A stretch of DNA of 64,000 nucleotides from Arion vulgaris (taxonomy: Eukaryota > Mollusca > Gastropoda > Stylommatophora > Arionidae), in contig CM036755.1 in the NCBI GenBank assembly GCA_020796225.1, positions 45,240,306 through 45,304,305 on the forward strand. Direction: 5' to 3'. The position numbers and the translations under genes were made by a program. The stretch's first letter is position 1; each line of letters starts with the position of its first letter. The notes beneath the pieces were generated by a model. The model saw only the letters and a program-made list of their open reading frames with translations, ran no database searches and was not told the DNA's origin. Below are positions 9,990 through 19,587 of this stretch, piece after piece.

Positions 9990-10555
9990 TTCAATATGTC
10001 ACGTACTATCTTTGTCACTTATTCTTACTTATGTCACGTTTTTTTAGTTACTACTTGTTATTATAGATGTCACGTCATATCATTGTCACGTTCTATTACA
10101 TATGTTAAATCATATACTTGTCCCGTTTTATTGCAGATGTCACGCCATATCATAGTCACGTTTTCTTAAATATGCCACGTCGTGTCCTAGTCACGTTTTC
10201 TTACACATATCACGTCGCATCCTGGTCCCATTTTATTATATATGTCATGACATATCATAGTCACGTTTTCTTACATATGTCACGTCATATTCTAGCCACG
10301 TTGTCTTATATATGTTACGTTATATACTAGTCGAGTTTTCATACAGATGTCACGTCCTATCATTACCACATTTTCTGACAAATGTCACGTCTCGTTATTG
10401 TCCCGTTCTCTTGCAAATGTCACGTCTAGTTATTGCCACTTTTTCTTATAAATGTCACGTTCTATACTTGCCACGTTTTCTTACAGATGTCCTGTGCAAT
10501 ACTTGCCACGTTTTATAACATATGTCACGTCCTATCCTTGCCACGTTTTCTTACA
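9990..10555 (+). repeat. minisatellite, unit about 36 bp
   Basis: About 15 diverged copies of atgtcacgtcctatcattg / ccacgttttcttaca. It ends about 355 bp upstream of the stefin ATG. Confidence 0.9.
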
Positions 10556-10752
10556 GATTTCTCATCCTGTGTACTTTTCTTGAAATTCCCAGCGCACTTT
10601 ACAGACACTTCATCTTCATTACTGTGCGACCTCTGAAACTGTTTTCTTTGAAATCATCAAAGCTGAAACAAACAAACAAAAACCGACAGGAAACTATCAT
10701 TATAAATTCAACTTACTTGATGGGAAAACCATCAACTTGATATATCGTAGCT

Positions 10753-10777
10753 CACGTGATACGAGAACCGTCACGTG
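10753..10777. promoter_or_regulatory. paired CACGTG E-boxes upstream of the stefin gene
   Basis: Two copies of tcacgtgatac, with CACGTG at 10753-10758 and 10772-10777, lie about 135-160 bp before the ATG. TCACGTGA is the palindromic core bound by USF/TFE-type bHLH-zip factors. The role here is inferred from position. Confidence 0.4.
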
Positions 10778-10865
10778 ATACACCAGAAGTACATATATTA
10801 AGAGGGAAGAACTAAAACACGGATATACCAAAAGTTAAGCTCACGTTGGCTCAAGTGTGTCTGCT

Positions 10866-10872
10866 TATAAAA
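10866..10872 (+). promoter_or_regulatory. TATA box of the stefin gene
   Basis: TATAAAA stands 40 bp before the ATG. A start site about 30 bp downstream would leave a 5' UTR of roughly 15-20 nt. Confidence 0.5.
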
Positions 10873-10911
10873 CAGGAAAACATAAGTTCAAAACATTAAA
10901 CATATCTGAAG

Positions 10912-10977
10912 ATGTCTGTTGGACGAACTAGTGAGATTCACAAGGCAACTGAAGAAGTTCAACATTTAGCCGAGGAG
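10912..10977 (+). CDS. CSTB: stefin exon 1 (22 codons)
   Basis: Reads MSVGRTSEIHKATEEVQ then HLAEE. The donor is GAG|GTAAGG (GT at 10978-10979). ATEEVQHLAEE corresponds to the conserved stefin helix start. Confidence 0.9.
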
Positions 10978-13900
10978 GTAAGGCTGTTGATGTTTGTTAT
11001 GGCGTGTGTTGATGTATCTCTCTGGTGTGTGCGGAGGTGACTGTAGAGTCCAATCCTAGAACACAATCCCCTACCACTGGTGGGGCATACATAATCAAGG
11101 TTAGACATGTGCGTGTTGTGTGTTCTGTCTTTTCGCGCAGCTCGTTTTCTCTGTGTCTCAACGGCACGATGATTCTCAGCTATGTGGGTTCCTCTTGTGT
11201 TGTTACAGCGCCACATTTGGCGATCTTGCGCCAGGGATTCATAGCACGTGGTATCTATATAGAAGCAATTCAGAGACACTTTAATAGTGTCTTTAAAACG
11301 TTTTTCAGTCCACCAGCAGAACATCCGCCCCCACCCCACCTCCTTCAAGTTCCTCATACATCAACTGTTTTGGGATGCGTTTATCAGGCATCTGAGCAAC
11401 GTGACCGGCCCATCTCACTTGGACCTTTTGCAACATTTGATACAACAGAATTGAAGAAATTCACTTCTTACATGGCACAGAACATATAGAATCAGACCAT
11501 AAATTCATAACGGCACTAAAATGAAAATCTGTGACTAAAATGAATTTCTTCGCTTTACAAGAGCTGGAGTTCTGCTATGTGAAATCCCTTCGGCATGTGG
11601 TGTGTCATTTATGCGGATAAAGACAGTTATATAAGGTAAAACCGACTCAATGAAGTCAATCCTTGAGTTTTAAACACTTTAGTTGGCACAAACATTCATT
11701 AAAGTATGGTTTTTTTCTTCTTTTTCCCCAATCCAGAAGCACTTGAGCTTCGACTCGGTGCCATGGACATCGAAACCCTTCGGTTCGGTGCCACGAACAC
11801 CGTAAATCTGGAGAACCTGTGACTTTTCTGCCAACCCGTGGAATTGAACCCGCACTCACAGAGAGCTTGTCACCCGTCGTCCAACGCGCTACGAACACGC
11901 TAGGCAGGCGTGCCAATTAAAATATGTTAAAGACTTGACATACCTATGTAGCATTTCTTCATCAAATGGTTGATTGAATGATGTACTTCAGTGATTAACC
12001 ATGTGTGCTGTGATCTCTTTCTTACACATGAAGATATCAGTAGCAGTACACGAACTCTGTAGCACCGGCAAGGGTCCCGATGTAATTTTGAAGATGGTGA
12101 AGATATTTTGCAGTGGTTTGGACATTTCATGAGAATGAAATACAACCAACCACCAATAACAGCATACAATAAAAAGAGGTCGGGTACTAGAACTAAGGGA
12201 AGACCAAGAAAAGATGGATAGACAATATCAAGACCACACTACATAAACACGGATACAACACAACAAGGGCGACTCATCTGGCCCTAGAACGCAAATTAAA
12301 GCTTCCATCCGTATGCTTAACGGCAAGAGTGGACAGTCAACTACATCTTCCATCTGGGAATAGACATTAGACAACAGAAGATATTTTTGCATGAATTTAA
12401 TTTTAATCTTTTCTAATGATTTTTGTTTTTGTAGTGGCTTTCCAGTTTGCTCTTCTCGATTTTGAACTGCCAATGGTTCTTTTACTTCCTCAAATTAAAC
12501 ACGGGACCTACGTTTTATCGCCAGTCCCCGATAGGATTAGGAACTCGATATCACCTGCACTGAGATCAGAGATCTCAGGAAAAATATCCAGATTGCTATA
12601 CGAAGGAGCGAACCTCATACCTTTGGCACGAGAGATGAGCACCTAACTTCTAATCAACGAAATCTAACATATATGCTATAAATCAAATAATATAGAACAT
12701 TTCACCAATTTTGAAATGCAAGTACCTCTGAAGTCGGAATAAGCCTCTTCTGAATTGTGAAAAACACTTATTATAAGGAAAGCAAGCCTTCACGTAAAAA
12801 TCACTCTGAGATGTCTTTTTTTTGGTCGCCCTGACTACGTCTGAATTCATAGCGAAATAACACCCAAAAAAAAAAATTAAAAATTAAAAATTAAAAACGT
12901 GTCTTCGAGATTTGAGATATACACGACATTTTGTCTACAATGTTTATACGTTTCTCTCTTCATTTGTCAGATTCGTGGTGACTTGGAAGCAAAAACTGGC
13001 AGACATTTTCCAGAATTCAAAGCAATTGAATACATGACTCAATTAGTTAGTGGTATTAACTATTTTGTCAGGGTATGTTATTGGTTTATTTTGTGTCTGT
13101 GAATAAGCAAGTATTTATTTTCACGATAGTTGTGTATGTCTCTATGCTTGTTCTATATGTCCGTGTGTGTGTCTGTGTGTGTGTGTGTGCTTGTTCGCGC
13201 GTGTGTGTACATGTGTGCTTGTGTGTACGTGTGAGTGCTTGTGTGTCTCTGTGTTTGTGTGCGCGCATGTATGTGTGTCTATGTGCGTGTGTATGTGTGT
13301 GTGAGGTTCTGTGTGTGTGAGTGTCTGTGTGTGTGTGTATATATGTGTGCTTGCGTATCTCTGTGTCTGTGTGTGTATGAGTGCTTGTGTGTATGTGTGT
13401 CTCTGTGTGTGTGTGTGTATATGTGTGTTTGTGTGTCTCAGTGCGTGTGTGTTTGTGTATCTCTGTGTCCACGTGTCTGAGTGCGTGTGAGTGAGTATGC
13501 GTGTGTCTCTCTCTCTGTGTCTCAGTATGTGTGTGTGTGTGTGTGTATGCGTATATATATATATATATGTGTCTTTGTATGCGTGAATGTATATGTGTTT
13601 CTCACCCTGTGTTTTTGTGTGTTTACGTGTACTTTAATTGTGTGTTTCTGTGTCCAAATTCTGAGTGCGTGTGTGTATGCGTGTGTCTCTCTCTCTATGT
13701 CTCTGTGCGTGTGGTTGTGTGCGTGTGTGTTTGTCTATGTGTGCGTGTGACTGTCGCAGTGTGTGTATGTGTCTCTCTCTCCCTGTGTTTATTTTCGTGT
13801 ATATGTGTGTATGTGTGTGTTCTTGTATGTGTCTGTCTGTATGAGTCATAATAGTACAACTTTCATTTCATCATATCCACAAGTCCCTGACTCTCCTAAT

Positions 13901-14043
13901 CTGATTTCCTCCAGATACAAGTCGATGATAACGACTATATCCACGTAAGAATATTCAAACCACTACCTCACACTGGCAACAAACCAGAAGTCAGCAATTA
14001 TCAAACTAGCAAGACAAAAGATGATTCATTGACGTATTTCTGA
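10912..14043 (+). CDS. CSTB: stefin (cystatin B type) cysteine protease inhibitor, three exons
   Basis: Exons are 10912-10977, 12971-13072 and 13915-14043 (stop TGA 14041-14043), joined by GT-AG introns in phase 0. The 98-residue product has the same length and exon partition (22+34+42 codons) as vertebrate stefin B. Stefins are cytosolic, single-domain, disulfide-free inhibitors that block papain-like cathepsins. Visible hallmarks are Gly4 near the N-terminus, QLVSG (the QVVAG loop, residues 46-50) and LPHTGNKP (second hairpin). The end, SNYQTSKTKDDSLTYF, follows the conserved stefin C-terminus. There is no signal peptide, as expected. Intron 1 (1993 nt) is full of LINE and SINE insertions; intron 2 (842 nt) is mostly (TG)n. 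A TATA box and paired E-boxes precede it. The last 48 bp of the gene are tandemly repeated downstream. The frame is intact and probably functional. Confidence 0.93.
10985..11490 (-). mobile_element. LINE C-terminus with C2H2 finger, in stefin intron 1
   Basis: Minus-strand frames read PDKRIPK-like, then ESLAQDRQMWRC, then RKRAARKDRTHNTHM. A C-terminal finger YVCPTSGRGLCSRIGLYSHL / RTH follows, a tail known from many invertebrate LINEs. Several frameshifts make it a pseudogene. It lies antisense within the intron. Confidence 0.75.
11550..11670 (+). mobile_element. SINE-G 3' fragment
   Basis: Contains gtgaaatcccttcgg, tttatgcggataaagac and aaccgactcaatgaagtcaa, as in the 3' halves at 8740 and 40760. 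Confidence 0.5.
11709..11915 (-). mobile_element. SINE-F with target duplication
   Basis: The minus-strand element has box A-like cgtagcgcgttggacgac and box B ggttcaattcc, then the body tttacggtgttcgtggcacc and ccgaagggttt. It ends at ctggattgg plus a poly-purine tail. Flanks attaaagtatg (11698-11708) and attaaaatatg (11916-11926) form an 11-bp duplication with one mismatch. Confidence 0.85.
11965..12650 (-). mobile_element. SINE-A split by a LINE insertion
   Basis: The 3' half (11965-12112) and 5' half (12377-12650) of one reverse-oriented SINE-A are separated by a LINE fragment and joined by a duplicated gaagatattttgca. Confidence 0.85.
12113..12376 (+). mobile_element. 5'-truncated LINE 3' end inserted into SINE-A
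   Basis: Reads QWFGHFMRMKYNQPPITAYN then RTKGRPRKDG before a stop, and ends with gggaatagacattagacaa. It is flanked by the 14-bp duplication gaagatattttgca (12099-12112; 12377-12391 with one extra T), so it arrived by target-primed reverse transcription. A copy in reverse is at 2310-2645. Confidence 0.85.
12715..12865 (+). mobile_element. SINE-E copy
   Basis: Shows acctctgaagtcgg, gcaagccttcacgtaaaaat, gactacgtctgaattcatag and cgaaataac. It lies just upstream of stefin exon 2. Confidence 0.65.
12971..13072 (+). CDS. CSTB: stefin exon 2 (34 codons)
   Basis: The acceptor is tctcttcatttgtcag|ATT and the donor AGG|GTATGT. It reads IRGDLEAKTGRHFPEFKAIE then YMTQLVSGINYFVR, which contains the protease-binding QxVxG loop. 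Confidence 0.92.
13155..13848 (+). repeat. (TG)n-rich microsatellite filling stefin intron 2
   Basis: About 690 bp of TG/TGTG with CG, TC and TA interruptions; the sense strand is almost free of A/C-rich runs. Open frames on both strands here are low-complexity artefacts. Confidence 0.95.
13915..14043 (+). CDS. CSTB: stefin exon 3 (42 codons plus stop)
   Basis: The acceptor is gatttcctccag|ATA. It reads IQVDDNDYIHVRIFKPLPH, TGNKPEV, SNYQTSKTKDDSLTYF, stop, matching the third stefin exon in length and sequence. Confidence 0.93.
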   Translation: MQVDDNDYIHVRIFKPLPHTGNKPEVSNYQTSKTKDDSLTYF

Positions 14044-14190
14044 AATGATTAAACTAGCAAGACAAAAGATGATTCATTGATGTATTTCTGAAATGATTAA
14101 ACTAGCAAGACAAAAGATGATTCATTGATGTATTTCTGAAATGATTAAACTAACAAGAGAAAAGATGATTTATTGTTGTATTTTTTGGTT
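14003..14190 (+). repeat. 48-bp tandem duplication of the stefin gene end
   Basis: Copies start at aaactagc 14003, 14051, 14099 and (degenerate) 14147. The first copy is the end of the coding sequence (last codons plus TGA). Later copies are 3' UTR and each brings an ATTAAA-containing junction, gattaaact, that could act as a variant polyadenylation signal. Confidence 0.95.
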
Positions 14191-14445
14191 AATGGTCAGA
14201 GACTCAAATGGTTTGGCCACTTGGTCAGAATGAACCCGAATACACCAGTTGCAAGAGCGTACAATCTGAAAATGGAATCATCAAGAGGAAAAGGAGACCA
14301 AGAAAAAGATGGGTTGATGGAGTTACAGACATCTTAAAACTCCACAATACCACAACATATGAAGCGACCGAGCGTGCATTATCTCTGAAACCGATCATCA
14401 ATTAAACCTGCTACGCCTAGCGGCAAAAAAACCAGAGAAGGACAA
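14191..14445 (+). mobile_element. LINE C-terminal fragment
   Basis: Starts RLKWFGHLVRMNPNTPVARA and continues with the GRPRKRW-type segment after a frame change. It ends near an A-rich run. Confidence 0.65.
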
Positions 14446-14640
14446 AAGAAAAAAAAAAGAAAGAAAGGTTAATGGTTACTGAATGGACGTCATAGGACTC
14501 CGGGCAAACCCATATATGCTCAGTCTTCCTAACAGATGTTGAGGGATAAACATACTGGGTGTTTCCGCTGCACGCTGTTAAAGCACACCCCACTCTGCTC
14601 CTTGGAGTCCTGTTTTATTTTTACAACGTATATTTCCGGG
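14446..14640. other. no recognised feature
   Basis: A-rich run, then unique sequence without support for a gene. Confidence 0.5.
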
Positions 14641-14644
14641 GGAA

Positions 14645-14975
14645 ATAATGAAAATAAAATGGAACGAATTCAGGAGAAGTGATGAAATCAAAGAAATGTC
14701 TGGTCAACCACTAGTAATAACTGTTATAGAAAGAGAAGATGGAGATATGTTGGACACACCTTGAGAAGAAAATATCAAAGAATATCAAAGCAGGCATTGA
14801 AGTGGGAAGCAAAGTGTTCAAGAAAAAGAGGACAACATAAGGAAACCCTGAAACAAGTTTTGTTGAGAGAGGCAAGAAATATCGGATTCAGTTCCATGGA
14901 AGAGATTGAGCGAGTTGCCCAGAACAGAGCGGTATGGAGAAATCACATGCAAGCCCAATGTAACTTATGACGGTA
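14645..14975 (+). mobile_element. RTE-like LINE C-terminus
   Basis: Frames give RRRWRYVGHTLRRKYQR then EAKCSRKRGQHKETL and EIERVAQNRAVWRNHM before TGA. A closely similar piece lies at 16300-16555. Confidence 0.7.
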
Positions 14976-14999
14976 AGAGAGGAATATATATATATATAT

Positions 15000-15210
15000 A
15001 TTGATGATATCTATACTATCCATTGACTGTCCTTCCTCGATCACTGCTGTATCAGCCAGGTGATCTGCACGTGTATTGCCTTGTACTTCTGCTTGACCTG
15101 TAAGTAAGTCATGGCTCGTGAACAGGACAGTGCTATTCTGATAGGAACTCACGACATTCAGAACGCAATACAAATGACTTAACAACTTAACCACAGACGA
15201 CTTCAATACG
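15000..15210 (-). mobile_element. LINE RNase H fragment
   Basis: The minus strand reads GQAEVQGNTRADHLADTAVI, the end of an RNase H domain (the GNxxAD motif carries the last catalytic Asp). A (TA)n run borders it at 14984-15001. Confidence 0.55.
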
Positions 15211-15225
15211 TTAATTACATTTCAC

Positions 15226-15430
15226 TCGCCCGCCTGCCCAGCGCGTTCGTAGCGCGTTGGACGACAGGTGACAAGCCCCCAATGAGTGCGGTTCAATTAC
15301 ACGGGATGGAAGAAAAACAACAGGTTCTCCAGATTTACGGTGTTCATGGCACCGAACCGAAGGGTCACGATGTCCATGGTACCGAGCCGAAGACTTGAAG
15401 CTCAAGTGCTTCTGGATCGAGAAAAAAAAA
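15226..15430 (+). mobile_element. SINE-F with target duplication
   Basis: The head is cgtagcgcgttggacgac and ggttcaattac (box B with one change), and it ends at tctggatcg plus A-rich. Flanks ttacatttcac (15215-15225) and ttatatttcac (15431-15441) are an 11-bp duplication with one mismatch. Confidence 0.85.
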
Positions 15431-15599
15431 TTATATTTCACAAGTGTTTCAAGAACAAGTAACTGTTTTTGAACTGTTGAAAATGTATTTTACACGGTTA
15501 ATTCCCATCGACTACATTGTGTAGTTTAGTCGGATAACTAATAAATATATGGATGCGAACCGTTTAACTTAACATAAACCTTACAGAACAAAATTGAAA

Positions 15600-15965
15600 C
15601 TTTTGAAACAAGATCTTACAGAAAAGTTCTTAGAAAATCATGTACAGAAAAAGAACACACAAAAAACACAAAGAAATCCTACAAGACCTGCATATCAAGG
15701 AGCATTGTCTCATAAATAACATCATGTCCCAGAAGATGAAATATTTTGACCACGTTAAAAGTCAAACAGGTTTGGAGAGAACGGTATGGAAGACATGGTT
15801 CCTGGAGTACGAGGCAGGGGACGACCAAGACGCAGGTTGCAGCAGTACATAAAAAAAACCTTGAACATGACGCTGGAAACGGCGGGAGAACTTGCAAGTG
15901 ACATAGATTTTCAGACAGGCTTTGATGAAAGCGACGTTCTGCAAGAGACATGCTTCTACTAGAGC
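15600..15965 (+). mobile_element. LINE RT-thumb to C-terminal fragment
   Basis: Reads RSYRKVLRKSCTEKEH-like, then MKYFDHVKSQTGLERT, then GRGRPRRRLQQYI-like with frame changes. It matches the family at 58.05-58.6 kb (YRRVLRISWTEKRTN). Confidence 0.65.
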
Positions 15966-16069
15966 TACAACTCTCAGCTACATACAATCATATGAATTCT
16001 ATAGTATAAGTTATGGACTTGAATTATAATAGAATAAAATTGTGTGTACAACGCATTTATGCTTATCCT

Positions 16070-16300
16070 GAACACAAAATGGGGGAATTCAGGGAAAGGA
16101 TGAAATCTGAGAATTGTCTGGTCAACGACTGTTTTAAGAGAGCAAAAGACCGATCATGCAAAAGATGTATCTCAGAGATAACAGAGGCGACGAGAGACAA
16201 TATTTACGAAGCGCACATAAGGACCCGTTTTAGATATCTTTTCTTGTCCTGATACTGTAATGCAAACAGGATTAGAGATAAGAAAAGAAAGAAAGATAAG
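16070..16300 (+). mobile_element. LINE-X 3' end
   Basis: Reads KRCISEITEATRDNIYEAHI then RTRFRYLFLS and a stop, followed by the family's aagaaaagaaagaaag tail. Confidence 0.75.
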
Positions 16301-16557
16301 AGAGAAAAGATGGAGATATGTTGGACATACTATGAGAAGAGATGATCAAAGATTAATAAAACAAGAAGTGAGAGACAAAGTGTTCAAGGAAGTAATGACA
16401 CAATCGGGAAACAATGACATAAATTTTACTTAAAGAGACGAGAAATGTCAGACTCTATTCCATGGAAGAGACTGAGCGAGTAGCTCAGAACAAAGCGGTA
16501 TGGAGAAATTACTTACAAGCTCTATACCCTGCCATCTGCCGAGAGTGTTGAACAAAG
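16301..16557 (+). mobile_element. RTE-like LINE C-terminus
   Basis: RRWRYVGHTMRRDDQRLIKQ, a frame change, then ETERVAQNKAVWRNY. Sister of 14645-14975. Confidence 0.65.
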
Positions 16558-16734
16558 CTGGAGTTCTGTAGTTTCAGCAACAATCTAAAGGCTGTCATGA
16601 CAACATTCTATATATGATTCGGTCTGGATTTAAGCCCACAATATTCAGGGTGACATGTAAAAGTCTTTACTATTTCGTCATAGAGAACCCACAGAAATTA
16701 ATAGAATGGAAACAAATAATTAAGAACCGGTAAT
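16558..16734. other. no recognised feature
   Basis: Unique AT-rich spacer. Confidence 0.5.
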
Positions 16735-16737
16735 GAC

Positions 16738-16988
16738 CAAAATGGTGGCGTCTGTGGCCTATGGGATAGTGACTCGGGCTATTAATCCCAATGTTCTGAG
16801 TTCGAATTACGCTGCGGACAGTTTGGTTGCAAATTGTTTCGCGTGGATTTTTACAAAGGACGATGACACCACTCGTTCAGAAAGCAATAGCAAACTACTG
16901 AACGTAATAATGCCTAGAAAAATCACAAACAGCTTTACAAAGCTGGTGTTGATTCGCAAAGTCCTGTAAAGGGTATGCAATTAACTTT
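16738..16988 (+). mobile_element. SINE-C copy, diverged head
   Basis: Body landmarks are ttggttgcaaattgttt, cgttcagaaagcaatagc, aaactactgaacgtaa and tgcctagaaaaatc. The head shows gttctgagttcgaattacgc in the box B position. Confidence 0.75.
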
Positions 16989-17029
16989 TTTTAGTGACCA
17001 AAATACGTTAAGCTACATTTTTAGCCATT

Positions 17030-17240
17030 TTGACAAAAAATAATTGACAAACAAATAGGCGTAGGCGGGACGATCCACGGACAAACATAGCGTAGGCTGG
17101 GTGTATCTCAACGGGACAAATAAATAGGCACAGGCTGATGTACTTGGCTCAACTGGGCAAACAAATAGGCTCAGGCTCAGTACTTGGCTCAGCTGGACAG
17201 ACATACAGGCGCAGTCTGTGGTACTTGACTCAACGGGTCA
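17030..17240 (+). repeat. degenerate minisatellite, unit about 55 bp
   Basis: Four copies built on acaaataggcgcaggctg, gtacttggctcaac and gggaca. The last unit is interrupted by SINE-D and resumes at 17429. Confidence 0.7.
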
Positions 17241-17252
17241 CAGAAACATGAC

Positions 17253-17417
17253 TTGGCTGAAATCGGATGCATGTGTCATAAACATGTAGAAGTCTATACG
17301 TTTAGGGCCTACCAAACCAATGTGCAACGTATACACGTTCTTGGCAAAGATCAAACATATCACAAAGCGTGATTAAAATTGGTTGTAAAGAACGAACGCA
17401 AAGAAGAAGAAGAAGAT
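17253..17417 (+). mobile_element. 5'-truncated SINE-D with perfect target duplication
   Basis: Begins inside the family body at ttggctgaaatcgg and ends cgcaaagaagaagaagaag. It is flanked by agaaacatgac at 17242-17252 and 17418-17428. The 5' truncation with a duplication indicates LINE-type retrotransposition. Confidence 0.92.
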
Positions 17418-17429
17418 AGAAACATGACG

Positions 17430-17685
17430 CAATCTGCGGTACTTGACAGTTGGTGTGTTAAGCACAGCCAACTCTAGATAACTAGGCCAGACAACTGACT
17501 CGGGTTCCTGACCTAGATCAGAAAAGGGGTCGGAAAAATAGAGGTTTGATAGAACACTGCAGACTTTTTTGCAATTTTACTCAATTCTGTGAGTCTATGG
17601 TTATTTATTGTGAAAAATATTCATAATATTGATATTCCTTATTGTTAAACTTAACTTGTTACATAATATAACTTCGATTTAGCAT
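17430..17685. other. no recognised feature
   Basis: Remainder of the 55-bp array for about 30 bp, then unique AT-rich sequence. Confidence 0.5.
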
Positions 17686-17689
17686 TTTG

Positions 17690-17828
17690 TGTTGATTTTA
17701 AAATGAATTCGTCTATATAACCAATACTGGAATGCGAGGTCACGTGGTGTAGTTGGGGTCTGATTTCCATAATTCTTACCTGAGTCCGAAGGCCCATAAG
17801 TTTATAGTTGGCTCTGGTTAAAGTAACC
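17690..17828 (+). repeat. repeat I
   Basis: Shares gttgattttaaaatgaattc, atactggaatgcgaggtcac, ttaccttgagcc-like and cccataagtttatagttggc with 49410-49525. Both copies sit next to a long minisatellite. Confidence 0.8.
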
Positions 17829-17874
17829 AAAACATAATGTAACAAGACGTGGCTGGGACTTGGTAGTAGATTCA

Positions 17875-19285
17875 CTCTACCTGACTACATGTTGTTCTTT
17901 ACCAGATTACCTGTTGTTCAGTCCGATTACCTGTTGTTCAGTACCAGATTACCTGTTGTTCAGTACCAGATTACCTGTTGTTCAGTACCAGATTACCTGT
18001 TCTTCTGAACCAGATTACCTGTTGTTCGTCCAGATTAACTGTTGTCCTGTGCCAGATTATTGCTTCTGGACCAATTACCTGTTGCAGTGCCAGATTACCT
18101 GTTTGCCAGTACCAGATTACCTGTTCTGTTCTTCTGAACCAGATTACCTGTTTGTCAGTATCAGATTACCTGTTGGTCAGTACTAGATTACCTGTTCTTC
18201 TGGATCAGATTACCTGTTCGCCAGTACCAGATTACCTGTTTGCCAGTACCAGATTACCTTTGCATTACCTTGCCAGTACCAGATTACCTGTTTGCCAGTA
18301 CCAGATTACCTGTTTGCCAGTACCAGATTACCTGTTTGCCAGTACCAGATTACCTGTTCGCAAGTACCAGATTACCTGTTTGCCAGTACCAGATTATATG
18401 TTTGCCAGTACCAGATTACCTGTTCTTCTGGACCAGATTACCTGTTTGTCAGTATCAGATTACCTTTGGTCAGTACCAGATTACCTGTTCTTCTGAACAG
18501 ATTACCTGTTTGTCAGTATCAGATTACCTATTGTCAGTACTAGATTACCTGTTCTTCTGGATCAGATTACCTGATCGCCAGTACCAGATTACCTGTTTGC
18601 CAGTACCAGATTACCTGTTTGCCAGTACCAGATTACCTATTTGCCAGTACCAGATTACCTGTTTGCCAGTACCAGATTACCTGTTTGCCAGTACCAGATT
18701 ACCTATTTGCCAGTACCAGATTACCTGTTTGCCAGTACCAGATTACCTGTTTGCCAGTACCAGATTACCTGTTTGCCAGTACCAGATTACCTGTTTGCCA
18801 GTACCAGATTACATGTTTGCCAGTACCAGATTACCTGTTCGCCAGTACCAGATTACCTGTTTGCCAGTACCAGATTATCTGTTTGCCAGTACCAGATTAC
18901 CTGTTTGCCAGTACCAGATTACCTGTTCGCCAGTACCAGATTACCTGTTTGCCAGTACCAGATTACCTGTTTGCCAGTACCAGATTACCTGTTCGCCAGT
19001 ACCAGATTACCTGTTTGCCAGTACCAGATTACCTATTGTTCTATACCAGATTACCTGTTTGTCAGTGTCAGATTACTTGTTGTTCTGTACCAGATTACCT
19101 GTTGTTCTGTACCAGATTACCTGTTGTTCTGTACCAGATTACCTGTTGTTCTATACCAGATTACCTGTTGGTCAGTGTCAGATTACCTGTTGACCAGTAC
19201 CTGATTGCCTGTAGGTCAGTACCAGATTACCTGTTGGTCAGTGCCAGATTACCTGTTGGTCAGTGTCAGATTGCCAGTCCTATAA
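17875..19285 (+). repeat. minisatellite, unit 22 bp
   Basis: About 64 copies of ccagattacctgtttgccag plus ta. Terminal blocks use gttgttcagta or ttgttctgta variants and the centre is the homogeneous gtttgccagta type. The 66-nt three-unit periodicity keeps frames open; none is a protein gene. Confidence 0.97.
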
Positions 19286-19289
19286 AGTG

Positions 19290-19585
19290 CGTGCATATTA
19301 TCAAATAAGTCACATATTTGTACAGTTAGGCTACTTGTCAGATTTCACAAACAGAAAACACAAGTTTATATTACCTCATCTACTGCGGTATACGATAGAA
19401 TGGTGTCAGATGTGATAACTTATACGGTAATGGTGTCAACGCTAATTCCCTTCCCGTCGTAATTTAATTCACCCCCAGACGCACTTACTTTGCATGCAAA
19501 AAAAATTAGTCAGTGTTCTGGCTTTGCGTCATATTAAAAATACTGTGAGCCTGTAAATCGGCTCCCAGAGATAAAAGGATTAAAC
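19290..19585. other. no recognised feature
   Basis: Unique AT-rich spacer; nothing supported. Confidence 0.5.
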
Positions 19586-19587
19586 AA

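Noticed and set aside
10959..11357. Host zinc-finger gene antisense in stefin intron 1
   Set aside because: The finger is the usual C-terminal tail of a LINE family and the frame is broken.
13086..13480. His/Thr-rich or Cys/Val-rich frames
   Set aside because: Both strands of the (TG)n tract in stefin intron 2.
18240..19308. 317-codon frame with PVPDYLFASTRL repeats
   Set aside because: 22-bp array read over 66-nt periods; all three plus frames give similar open products.
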